Assembly: GCA_019873645.1 (NCBI GenBank) | Contig: JAIOAX010000014.1 | Span: forward strand, 40,769 to 104,768 | Source of the DNA: Chloroflexota bacterium | GTDB lineage: Bacteria; Chloroflexota; Anaerolineae; B4-G1; SLSP01 | Length of the DNA stretch: 64,000 nucleotides | Direction: 5' to 3' | Shown here: one piece after another, positions 24,530-31,949 of the stretch | How positions within the stretch are numbered: position 1 is the first letter of the stretch | Layout: each line of letters starts with the position of its first letter | The notes under the pieces: model-generated | The model's database searches: none | Told to the model about the DNA's origin: nothing | Seen by the model: only the letters and a program-made list of their open reading frames with translations | Made by a program: the position numbers and the translations under genes

Positions 24530-27166
24530 TCATCCAACTGCCGGCGTCACTGACCGGGACGTTTTCTGAGGCGCATCCGGCAAGGTAAAGTAGAAAGTGC
24601 AGCCTGTTCCAGGGCCGGCAGATTCGAGCCAGATTTTGCCGCCGTGCAATTCTACAATGCGTTTGACCAATGCCAATCCCACGCCGGCGCCTTCGCTCTG
24701 CGGATCGAGTTTTTCAAACAGCTCAAAGATCCGCGCGTGATAGCGTGGCTCAATGCCGATACCGTTGTCGCGCACAAAAAAGACCGTCTCATCTTGCTCT
24801 CGTTGTACGCCGATCTCGATGCGTGGGTGGGGCTGATCGCCCATAAACTTGCAGGCGTTATCCACCAGATTCTGTACTACTTCCACCAGCCGCGCCCGGT
24901 CGCCGTGGACAACCGGCAGGTCGGGTGCGATCTCCACCTGCACGCCGCGCGCTGTGATGCGTCCTTGTGCCAGCGCCACTGCCTCGTGGACGACCTCCGT
25001 AAAGGGTACCGCCGTCGGTGGGGGCATTCGCTGTCCGATGCGCGATAGTTCCAGCAGCTCGCTCAACAAACGTTCCATTTTGGCAACGGCGTCGTTGATA
25101 TGGGCCAGATCGGCCTGCACCCGTTCAGGGGCGCCGGCCAGGATATCTTTCTCCAAAAAGCCAGCGAAACCGCCGATGGTGATCAAGGGGCTTTTCAGAT
25201 CGTGCGAGACGGTGTATGCAAAGCGCTCCAATTCGGCGTTCTTGGCTTCCAGTTCGGCAATCAGCTTTTGCTGCATTTGCTCTGCTTGTTTGCGTTCGCC
25301 GATCTCCTGTTCCAGTTCAAGGGTACGCTCCCGGACTTGTGCCTCGATCTCTGCGTAAGCTCTGCTTAACGCCGTTTCCGCCCGTTTCTGCTCGCGGAAG
25401 AGCAAGACGCTTTCGAGAGCGCTGCTAATTTGCTCACGCACGACCTCGTACACGGCGCCTTCGTGCGGCCCCATTTCCAGCAAGGCAAAACCAATTTGAT
25501 GATTCTGGAAATACAGCGGTTCAACGATCAAAGTGTAGCGCCGGTCCGACGGCCACAAACCCGACGGCAACAATTGGGAGGTATGGAAACGCCATGCGCC
25601 GGCTTCGGGTTTATCCGGCGCGATCACGCACTGGAGGGTGTTTTCACGATAAGCCAGGACTAACTGCGCCCACTCCGGCGCCGGCTGTGGGTAAGTGTAG
25701 GGCTGAGGGTTCTCATACAGGGCAATGTAGCAGGCGGGGATGTTCAGTTGCACCATCTGATCGGCCACAATGTGTAGCAGCGTGTCCATATCAAACGTGG
25801 TGACAAGCGCCTGTCCGAACATGCGGATCAGAATGTTCTGCTGGTCAATGCGCAGTTGAAGCTGGGCCGGTTGTTTCCGCGCCGTCTCGCCGATAAACAC
25901 CCGCGCCTGGTGCCAGAGGTCTTCGGCACGACAAATCAGCAACGCATCGCCGAGATGGGGATGAAGATGGACCCGTAATTTGGAGAGCACATCCTGCCAC
26001 AAGGTTATATCGTCGCCTTTCTCAACCGAGCGACGCAAAATTTTATCCAGCGTGGGCAAAAACGTGTTGGCCGATTGAGCCTGCAAGTCCGCCAGGGCGG
26101 CATCCAGCAATTGCGCGGCCCAACATTCAGCTTCTGCGGTTGGACCGATGATCTGGGCCAGCCCGGCAGCGATCTCCTCGCGGTGTACCTCAACATTGCC
26201 GGCGGATTGCGGATGGATGGCGGGGGCAGAGGCGCACGCCATCGTGCGCGCCACCAGCGGGTCATGACACCCGCAGGACTGGCGGATGAGCAATTCGGTA
26301 GGCAGTACAATTTTCTGGGGCAGCGCCTCGCCGTTGATGGTGGCTAAAAGTGCCTGTAGCGCGCGTTTCCCCAATTCAAACATCGGTTGGCGCACGGTGG
26401 TCAACGAAGGCATGACCAGCCGCGACATCCGGGCATCATCGAAACCGACGAGGGCCACATCGTAGGGCACGTGAATGCCCCGCGCCTGCAAGACCTCCAA
26501 TGCACCGAGCGCCATGTTGTCGTTGGAAGCAACGAGCGCATCGAAGGTGACTTTGCGTTCGTCAAGGAGCACCGGAATAGCCTCCCGCCCGGAACGGACG
26601 GTCCAATCGCCGGGGATGATGAGGCGTGGATCGAGGGGAATCCCGTAATCGGCCAGCGCCCGCTTGTAGGCATCATAGCGCGGCTTCAGATAGGGGTAAT
26701 TTTCGGGATAATCAATCAAGGCGATGCGGCGGTAATGATGGTCGCGGATCAGGTGTACCAGTGCAGCATAGGTACCGGTCTCTTCATCGGCAACCACAGT
26801 GGGGATGTCTTCCAGGGGTTGCCCGACTTTGATGGTCGGCAGCGGCGCGTAGCGGTAGTAGAAGGGCACCGTTTTATGCAAGGGGGCATAGGTACCGATG
26901 GTGCCCAGGATAATCAAACCGTGGACGTTGTCGGGGCCAACCAGTTCGTAAAGGATGTTGCGCTGGGTGTCGAATTCGTTATAGAAAGTGTGATACAGAT
27001 GTCCCCCGGCAAAACCGAGCAAGTTCACATCGTGTTCTTGCGCAGCCGCAATCACCCCGGCGAGCACTTCGGCCAGGTAATCCTGCTGCTCGTTGGGCAT
27101 GTTTTCAAAAAGGATACCGATGGTCAGCCGCGCCGGACGCACGTTGCCGTAGAATGTGCTTGCCAC
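24530..27166 (-). CDS. LacI-type sugar-sensor domain fused to a histidine kinase
   Basis: The protein is 878 residues from a GTG with TAGGAG at good spacing. Residues about 14-300 are a periplasmic-binding-protein-like sensor of LacI/GalR regulators (LTIGILFENMPNEQQ, LVASNDNMALGALEVLQARG, VALVGFDDARMSRLVMPSLT, TTVRQP) without the DNA-binding helix-turn-helix. It is followed by the family mark IRQSCGC. Residues about 320-610 form a helical and GAF-like part. A coiled coil (ERTLELEQEIGERKQAEQ) leads to HisKA with His655 in YTVSHDLKSPLITIGGFAGF, and a HATPase with VQNLVDNACKFM. It has no membrane helix, so it should sense an intracellular sugar. The partner regulator is not fused. The 1236-residue protein at 49912 has the same sensor type. 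Confidence 0.92.
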   Translation of the reverse strand: MASTFYGNVRPARLTIGILFENMPNEQQDYLAEVLAGVIAAAQEHDVNLLGFAGGHLYHTFYNEFDTQRNILYELVGPDNVHGLIILGTIGTYAPLHKTVPFYYRYAPLPTIKVGQPLEDIPTVVADEETGTYAALVHLIRDHHYRRIALIDYPENYPYLKPRYDAYKRALADYGIPLDPRLIIPGDWTVRSGREAIPVLLDERKVTFDALVASNDNMALGALEVLQARGIHVPYDVALVGFDDARMSRLVMPSLTTVRQPMFELGKRALQALLATINGEALPQKIVLPTELLIRQSCGCHDPLVARTMACASAPAIHPQSAGNVEVHREEIAAGLAQIIGPTAEAECWAAQLLDAALADLQAQSANTFLPTLDKILRRSVEKGDDITLWQDVLSKLRVHLHPHLGDALLICRAEDLWHQARVFIGETARKQPAQLQLRIDQQNILIRMFGQALVTTFDMDTLLHIVADQMVQLNIPACYIALYENPQPYTYPQPAPEWAQLVLAYRENTLQCVIAPDKPEAGAWRFHTSQLLPSGLWPSDRRYTLIVEPLYFQNHQIGFALLEMGPHEGAVYEVVREQISSALESVLLFREQKRAETALSRAYAEIEAQVRERTLELEQEIGERKQAEQMQQKLIAELEAKNAELERFAYTVSHDLKSPLITIGGFAGFLEKDILAGAPERVQADLAHINDAVAKMERLLSELLELSRIGQRMPPPTAVPFTEVVHEAVALAQGRITARGVQVEIAPDLPVVHGDRARLVEVVQNLVDNACKFMGDQPHPRIEIGVQREQDETVFFVRDNGIGIEPRYHARIFELFEKLDPQSEGAGVGLALVKRIVELHGGKIWLESAGPGTGCTFYFTLPDAPQKTSRSVTPAVG

Positions 27167-27539
27167 AGTTCACTCCTAGAGAAAAGCGTTAGAACGTTTT
27201 GCCATTGAATCCGTTGATGAATTTTTCATCCAACTACCAGTACCGCGCAGTGCAAATCACTTCCTGGTTAAACAGCTCTTCAATAGCTTAAAGGGGAACG
27301 CCAGTTCCCCGCGCGGTCTGGACGCGCCTGTTATGTCTGCCATGCAGCGTCAGCGCCCGGCATAACACCCCAAAACCGCGGATCTGACGATCCGCTTCAA
27401 GCATTCGACGATCCGCTTCAAGCATTCGACGATCCGCTTCAAGCATTCGACGATCCGCTTCAAGCATTCGGCGATCCGCTTCAAGCATTCGACGATCCGC
27501 TTCAAGCATTGGGCGATCTGCTTCAAGCATTGCTAACTT
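27167..27539 (-). repeat. Dispersed coding-like repeat with a 21-bp tandem array
   Basis: This 370-bp gap between two kinase genes contains seven copies of a 21-bp unit, GACGATCCGCTTCAAGCATTC (starts 27386, 27407, 27428, 27449, 27470, 27491, 27512). On the minus strand it reads as the heptad MLEADRR. It runs on as DRQIRGFGVLCRA...RGTGVPL, then a GGGGAAC-GCCA-GTTCCCC hairpin (27293-27310) and a conserved tail down to 27239. Shorter copies of parts of this element lie at 31215-31280, 48109-48182 and 49497-49700. An open frame covers 27288-27530, but whether it is translated is unknown. Confidence 0.85.
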
Positions 27540-29336
27540 TCAAGCATTGCTAACCGGTGGGGGATTTCCGCCGCCGTGTACTGGCATCTCCGGTGGGGGC
27601 GTTTTCTGGCGCGCATCCGGCAGGGTAAAGCAAAAGGTGCTGCCCTGCCCGGCGCCGGCGGATTCGACCCAGATTTTGCCGCCATGCGTCTCGATGATGC
27701 GCTTCACCAGCGCCAGGCCGATGCCGGTGCCTTCAGTGGTGGGATCGAGTTTGTCAAACAGGCCGAAGACCCGCTCGTGATAGCGCGGCTCGATGCCAAT
27801 GCCGTTGTCGCGTACGAAAAGGACTGCTTCGTCCTGCTCCCATCTGACGCCGATCTCGATCCGGGGATGGGGCTGTGCACCCATGAACTTGCAGGCGTTA
27901 TCCACCAGATTTTGCACCACCTCCACCAGCCGCGCCCGGTCGCCGTAGACGGTGGGCAGGTCGGGCGCAATTTCCACCTCCACGCCGCGCGCCGTGATGC
28001 GTCCCTGCACCAGCGACACGGCCGCGCGCGCAATATCTGCAAATGCCACTTCTTCCGGCGGATTCACCAGCCGCCCAATGCGCGACAGTTCCAACAATTC
28101 ACTCAACAGACGCTCCATTTTGGCAGTAGCGTCATTGATATAGGCCATATCCTCTTTGACCCGCTCCAGCTTGCCGGTCGCAATGTCTTTTTCCAAAAAG
28201 CCGATAAAACCTTTGACGGTGATGAGCGGGCTTTTTAAGTCGTGGGATACGGTGTAGGTGAAACGCTCCAGCTCGGCGTTCTTGGCCTCCAGCGCCGCGA
28301 TCATGGCCTCACGCTCGGCTTTGGCCTGCACTTCTGCCGTGATGTCGCGGTCAACACCGATGACTAGCAGACGCTCTCCGAGGTACAGCGGGACAGCGGC
28401 ATACTCGATGATGTTCTCACGTCTGTCAGGGCGCAACCATGAAAAATGGCCGAAGTATACCCCTTGCTTCAAACGTTCCACAAAGCCAGCGCGATCCTTG
28501 AACTCGCCGACATCCTTCTGAATCGGCGTGGTATCGCCCATGGCCAGTAATTCCTCTTTGCTGCGCCCGGCCAGCTCGGCATAACGAGCATTGCAGTCCA
28601 CTAACCGGCGCGTATTGTGGGCGACATCTTCCTCATAGACGCTGATGCCATCCAGGGCGTTATCAAAGATCAATTGCAGCATGGTTTGGGACTCACGCAG
28701 GGCGCGTTCGACCTGCTGACGTTCCTGCATTTGTTCTTGGGCTTCAATCAGGCTCTGTTGTAGATTGTAGCTTAGCAGATAGGCGCAAAAGGCAGTGGCG
28801 ATAAGGATGATCGAAACCAGCAATAAATCCGATAAGGCCCCGATAGTAACCGGCAGGGGGGTAAAAAAACCGAACATCGCGCCCAGAACCAGCCATGCCA
28901 CGCACAGCAATGCACATATAGTGAGGATGACAAAAGCGCGTTTGTTCAACACCAGGCTGGAGATGAGCAAAATGCCCGGATAGACGAAGTTGGTCACATC
29001 ATGGATGCCCTGACCTCTTGTGGCAAGCGTCGTGGACAACAACAGCAGGCTGATGGCCAGGACGAAAACGGCAGTGCTGGCATGGCCGCGCCGGCACAGC
29101 CAGAGGGTAACTATGAGCGGGAGAATAATGGCCGTCAGCGCCCACACGGCCGCCCAATTGTGATCAACCGCCGCCACGATGCCCGCCAGCACTGCGGCAA
29201 CCAGCAAGATCAAGCTGATAGATTGTATCGCTCGGGCAATACTGTACTTGTTTACCGACAGTATGGGCGAAAGATAATCTTCGATGGCGGCTGCCCGGCT
29301 GTCGAGTGATTTGTGTGGGCCTGTAAAAACCGACAT
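27540..29336 (-). CDS. Six-helix membrane PAS sensor histidine kinase
   Basis: The protein has 598 residues. Six membrane helices lie between about residues 35 and 205 in a compact 7TM/MASE-like sensor block (ISLILLVAAVLAGIVAAV ... LLLVSIILIATAFCAYLL). A coiled coil (EAQEQMQERQQVERALRES) is followed by a PAS domain (about 225-345, LIFDNALDGISVYEEDV). HisKA has His365 in YTVSHDLKSPLITVKGFIGF, and the HATPase has VQNLVDNACKFM and VRDNGIGIEPRYH. It would sense a membrane or external signal. The kinase core is nearly the same as that of the LacI-type kinase downstream. The C-terminal tail is Pro-rich (KTPPPEMPVHGGGNPPP) and its end abuts the 21-bp repeat array. Confidence 0.93.
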   Translation of the reverse strand: MSVFTGPHKSLDSRAAAIEDYLSPILSVNKYSIARAIQSISLILLVAAVLAGIVAAVDHNWAAVWALTAIILPLIVTLWLCRRGHASTAVFVLAISLLLLSTTLATRGQGIHDVTNFVYPGILLISSLVLNKRAFVILTICALLCVAWLVLGAMFGFFTPLPVTIGALSDLLLVSIILIATAFCAYLLSYNLQQSLIEAQEQMQERQQVERALRESQTMLQLIFDNALDGISVYEEDVAHNTRRLVDCNARYAELAGRSKEELLAMGDTTPIQKDVGEFKDRAGFVERLKQGVYFGHFSWLRPDRRENIIEYAAVPLYLGERLLVIGVDRDITAEVQAKAEREAMIAALEAKNAELERFTYTVSHDLKSPLITVKGFIGFLEKDIATGKLERVKEDMAYINDATAKMERLLSELLELSRIGRLVNPPEEVAFADIARAAVSLVQGRITARGVEVEIAPDLPTVYGDRARLVEVVQNLVDNACKFMGAQPHPRIEIGVRWEQDEAVLFVRDNGIGIEPRYHERVFGLFDKLDPTTEGTGIGLALVKRIIETHGGKIWVESAGAGQGSTFCFTLPDARQKTPPPEMPVHGGGNPPPVSNA

Positions 29337-29352
29337 TTGAGATTTCCTGCTC

Positions 29353-29493
29353 AGTCTGTTCCGAAAACAGTCAGCAGATTAAGCAGATTGAGCAGATTTA
29401 TACGGCAATTGAAAGCTAATCCGTTCAAATCCGTTTAATCCGTTGACATGCATTGTCATGCTTGGGTGGAGCGCGTCGCTCATAAGGTCTGTT
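29353..29493. repeat. Repeat-rich leader, copy 2 of a duplicated upstream region
   Basis: About 130 bp matching 24384-24510, again immediately upstream of a kinase gene. It begins with CTGTTCCGAAAACAG, a small inverted repeat. Together with copy 1 it marks a segmental duplication that included the kinase gene. The rest of the gap to 29593 has no gene. Confidence 0.75.
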
Positions 29494-29593
29494 CCGAAAA
29501 CTCCTCTGGACGCTTGCGCGGGATCGCAATCCCGCGCCGCCGCCGCCGACGGATTGTGATTCGCTGCAAACAGTGAGATACCGGCAAGGAAAA

Positions 29594-31171
29594 TTATGGC
29601 TGGAGTGGCAACTCGAAGATGAAGCGTGTACCTTCTTCTTGCGCCGACTCCACCCAAATGCGTCCCTTGTGACGTTCAACAATGATAGACCAGCAGAGCC
29701 ACAATCCCAGCCCGGTGCCTTCTCCAACATCTTTGGTCGTAAAGAACGGCTCAAAAAGCCGCGGACGGACGGTTTCAGGGATACCCGGCCCGTTATCTTC
29801 GACTTCCACGCGCACGTAACCCGGCTCGGCCTGTGAGGTGCGCAGGGTCAATTGGGCGGGATACCCCGGCCCCCTAGCGGCAAATTTCCCGGCCATAGCC
29901 TGCGCGGCATTGCGCACCAGATTGAGGACCACCTGTTGAATTTGTTGCCCGTCGCACATCACCAATGGCAGATCAGGAGCCAGATCACACACGATCTTAA
30001 TGTTGCGGAAGTCGTATTGTTTGGCCAAATTGTAATCGGCAGCGGCCAGATCCAGGGTTTGCTTGACCAGCTCGTTGAGGTCGCGCGGCACCGGCGTGGA
30101 GGTCCCTTTCCGTGAGAAGCTGAGAAGATCGGAGACGATCTTGGCCGCCCGCTCACCCATCTCGCGGATGCCCTGAGCATATTCTAACAACTTGCGCTCT
30201 TGCAGATAGCTTTCCAGGCGGGCCGGATCAAGGCCCGCAGCTTCGATCCGCGCGCGGTTACGCGGATTCTGGGTGTCGAGGAGCATTTGTAGCAGTTGCG
30301 CCGCCTGCATCATTGCACTGAGGGGATTGTTGATTTCATGCGCCATCCCGGCCGCCAGGCCACCGATGCTCGCCATCTTGGTGGCCTGCAACATCGTCTC
30401 TTCCATGTGCACCCGCTGGGTTGCGTCCTCGATGTGCAGGACCACCCCGGCAATGGTATCGGCCAACAAGGGGAAGATGTGGACATCGTAGTAAAATATC
30501 TCCTCCGGCGTGCGTACCATCTCACGGTGTTGATGGGCGACCTGCCGGGTCTCCAGAACTTCGGCGATCAAGGGGCGATAACGCGCCAGCTCGGGACACT
30601 TTTCCCAGAGGATATTGCCGTAGACAGTCTCACCTTTACAGTGGGTCAGACGCTCGGCTGCCGGATTCCAGGTCAGCACGCGCCCCTGCCTGTCGAGTGT
30701 GATCAAGGCTGAGGGCATAGAATCGGTGATGTTTTGTAGTAAGTGTTGCAGGCGGATGATCTCTTGCTCGGCCTGGCGCCGCTCGACAATATGCCGCCAC
30801 TCGCGCAGGGCGCGCTCGGCGATATGCGGCATATCCGCCAGCGTCTCCGCCGATTTAACCACGTAATCCAGCGCACCGGCTTTCATCGCTTCCACGGCGA
30901 CCTGTTCGTTGCCATGACTGGTCATCACAATGACGGGGAACTGAACGGTACTATCCGAGTGGGGGATGATGTCTGTTCCCCATCCATCCGGCAGCAGCCA
31001 ATCCACGATCACCAGGTCTATGGTCTCGGTGGTAAGATGCGCCCGTCCTTCTTCCAGGGTGCGAGCCACGATCAGGGCGGTGTCGGGCGAACGGCTTTCA
31101 AATACGCGCCGAACGAGCGCAATATGCGCCGCTTCATCTTCGATCAACAGAATTTTGGTTTGCAAATTCAT
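29594..31171 (-). CDS. REC-PAS-histidine kinase (NtrB-like core)
   Basis: The protein has 525 residues. An N-terminal receiver (about 5-125) has the acidic pair IEDE, phosphosite Asp in LVIVDWLLPDGWG, Thr in VIVMTSHG and Lys in YVVKSAE. A PAS domain (about 145-255) is followed by a HisKA domain with His278 in GMAHEINNPLSAMMQ and a HATPase with VVLNLVRNAAQAM, VEDNGPGIPE and GTGLGLWLCWSI. The HEINNPL box places the core in the NtrB-like class, unlike the HDLKSPL cores of the three neighbours. The receiver at the N-terminus suggests it takes phosphate from another kinase to control its own activity, a relay role in this cluster. It has no membrane helix. Confidence 0.93.
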   Translation of the reverse strand: MNLQTKILLIEDEAAHIALVRRVFESRSPDTALIVARTLEEGRAHLTTETIDLVIVDWLLPDGWGTDIIPHSDSTVQFPVIVMTSHGNEQVAVEAMKAGALDYVVKSAETLADMPHIAERALREWRHIVERRQAEQEIIRLQHLLQNITDSMPSALITLDRQGRVLTWNPAAERLTHCKGETVYGNILWEKCPELARYRPLIAEVLETRQVAHQHREMVRTPEEIFYYDVHIFPLLADTIAGVVLHIEDATQRVHMEETMLQATKMASIGGLAAGMAHEINNPLSAMMQAAQLLQMLLDTQNPRNRARIEAAGLDPARLESYLQERKLLEYAQGIREMGERAAKIVSDLLSFSRKGTSTPVPRDLNELVKQTLDLAAADYNLAKQYDFRNIKIVCDLAPDLPLVMCDGQQIQQVVLNLVRNAAQAMAGKFAARGPGYPAQLTLRTSQAEPGYVRVEVEDNGPGIPETVRPRLFEPFFTTKDVGEGTGLGLWLCWSIIVERHKGRIWVESAQEEGTRFIFELPLQP

Positions 31172-31497
31172 GCGCCCACCCTTTTACTTCTCATACTTTG
31201 TACACGACGGCGTAAACAATTCCCCGGTTCAATCGCTCTTCCATAGCTCAGAGGGGAACGCCAGTCCCCCAATGTCGTGTACCGGCAGTATCGGCGTATC
31301 CACTATACAGTGTATCATGGTAGAAAAGGAAAGCAACTCTTATTAAGTTGCAATCTTTATCCCAATTTATCACAGAGCATTTTTGTTTTTTCAATAGTTG
31401 CCTGCGGATTTTAGATTATAATAACGGTCAAAGGGACAGAAATTTACTGTCCGAATGGGTGAGTCTACATTATACTAGAAGAGGTGTTATATTTGAG
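31172..31497. other. Divergent intergenic region between REC-PAS-kinase and response regulator
   Basis: The region holds a partial copy of the dispersed repeat at 31215-31280 (GCTCTTCCATAGCTCAGAGG, then GGGGAACGCCAGTCCCC). A short inverted repeat GCAACT/AGTTGC is near 31334-31352, and an AT-rich stretch contains TATAAT at 31417-31422 that could be the -10 box of the rightward response regulator. A -35 box is not convincing. No gene is seen. Confidence 0.55.
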
Positions 31498-31920
31498 ATG
31501 AGGTCTGCCCGTGTACTGATCGTGGATGACGAATTTTTAACCCGCATCTCGCTGGCCGGCTTTTTGCAGGAAATGGGTTATACGACTGCTGTGGCTGAGG
31601 GGGGCGAAACCGCCCTCAGCCTGCAACGAGAACAGACGTTCGATGTCTGTATTGTGGATGTTCGCATGCCGGGACTCGACGGTGTGGAGACACTGTTGGC
31701 CTTGCATGCCATTGCCCCACAGTCGCGTTATCTGATCTACACCGGGTCGCCCCTGTTCACGCTCTCGCCGGCGCTGCAAGCGATTGGGTTGACCGAGGCC
31801 GACGTCATCCACAAACCTTTGCGGGATATAACTGTCTTTGTGGAACGCATTGAAGACTTGTTGAACAGAGATGTCGTGGACAGCTCACTGGCACCTGGTA
31901 TAGAAATGCGTGAGGCGTGA
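31498..31920 (+). CDS. Single-domain response regulator
   Basis: The protein is 140 residues from the ATG at 31498, which has AGAGGTG upstream; a longer in-frame start at 31348 covers promoter-like DNA. It is a CheY-like receiver only: acidic pair VDDE, phosphosite Asp54 in VCIVDVRMPGLDGVETLL, then a Thr in LIYTGSP and Lys in VIHKPLRD. It is transcribed away from the kinase cluster but lies next to the REC-PAS-kinase and may be one of its partners. Its stop codon forms part of a bidirectional terminator shared with the AOR gene. Confidence 0.9.
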   Translation: MRSARVLIVDDEFLTRISLAGFLQEMGYTTAVAEGGETALSLQREQTFDVCIVDVRMPGLDGVETLLALHAIAPQSRYLIYTGSPLFTLSPALQAIGLTEADVIHKPLRDITVFVERIEDLLNRDVVDSSLAPGIEMREA

Positions 31921-31946
31921 TGGGGGTGTTCACGCCTCACATTTTT
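31910..31946. terminator. Bidirectional terminator between the response regulator and AOR genes
   Basis: GTGAGGCGTGA (31910-31920, including the TGA stop) pairs with TCACGCCTCAC (31930-31940), an 11-bp stem followed by ATTTTTAG on the plus strand. It separates two convergent genes only 29 bp apart. Confidence 0.85.
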
Positions 31947-31949
31947 AGA

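Noticed and set aside
27288..27530. A normal protein gene made of MLEADRR heptads
   Set aside because: No ribosome-binding site or homologous domain was recognised; kept as a repeat with possible coding potential.
27386..27532. CRISPR array
   Set aside because: The 21-bp units are joined without spacers and there are no cas genes; it is a simple tandem array.
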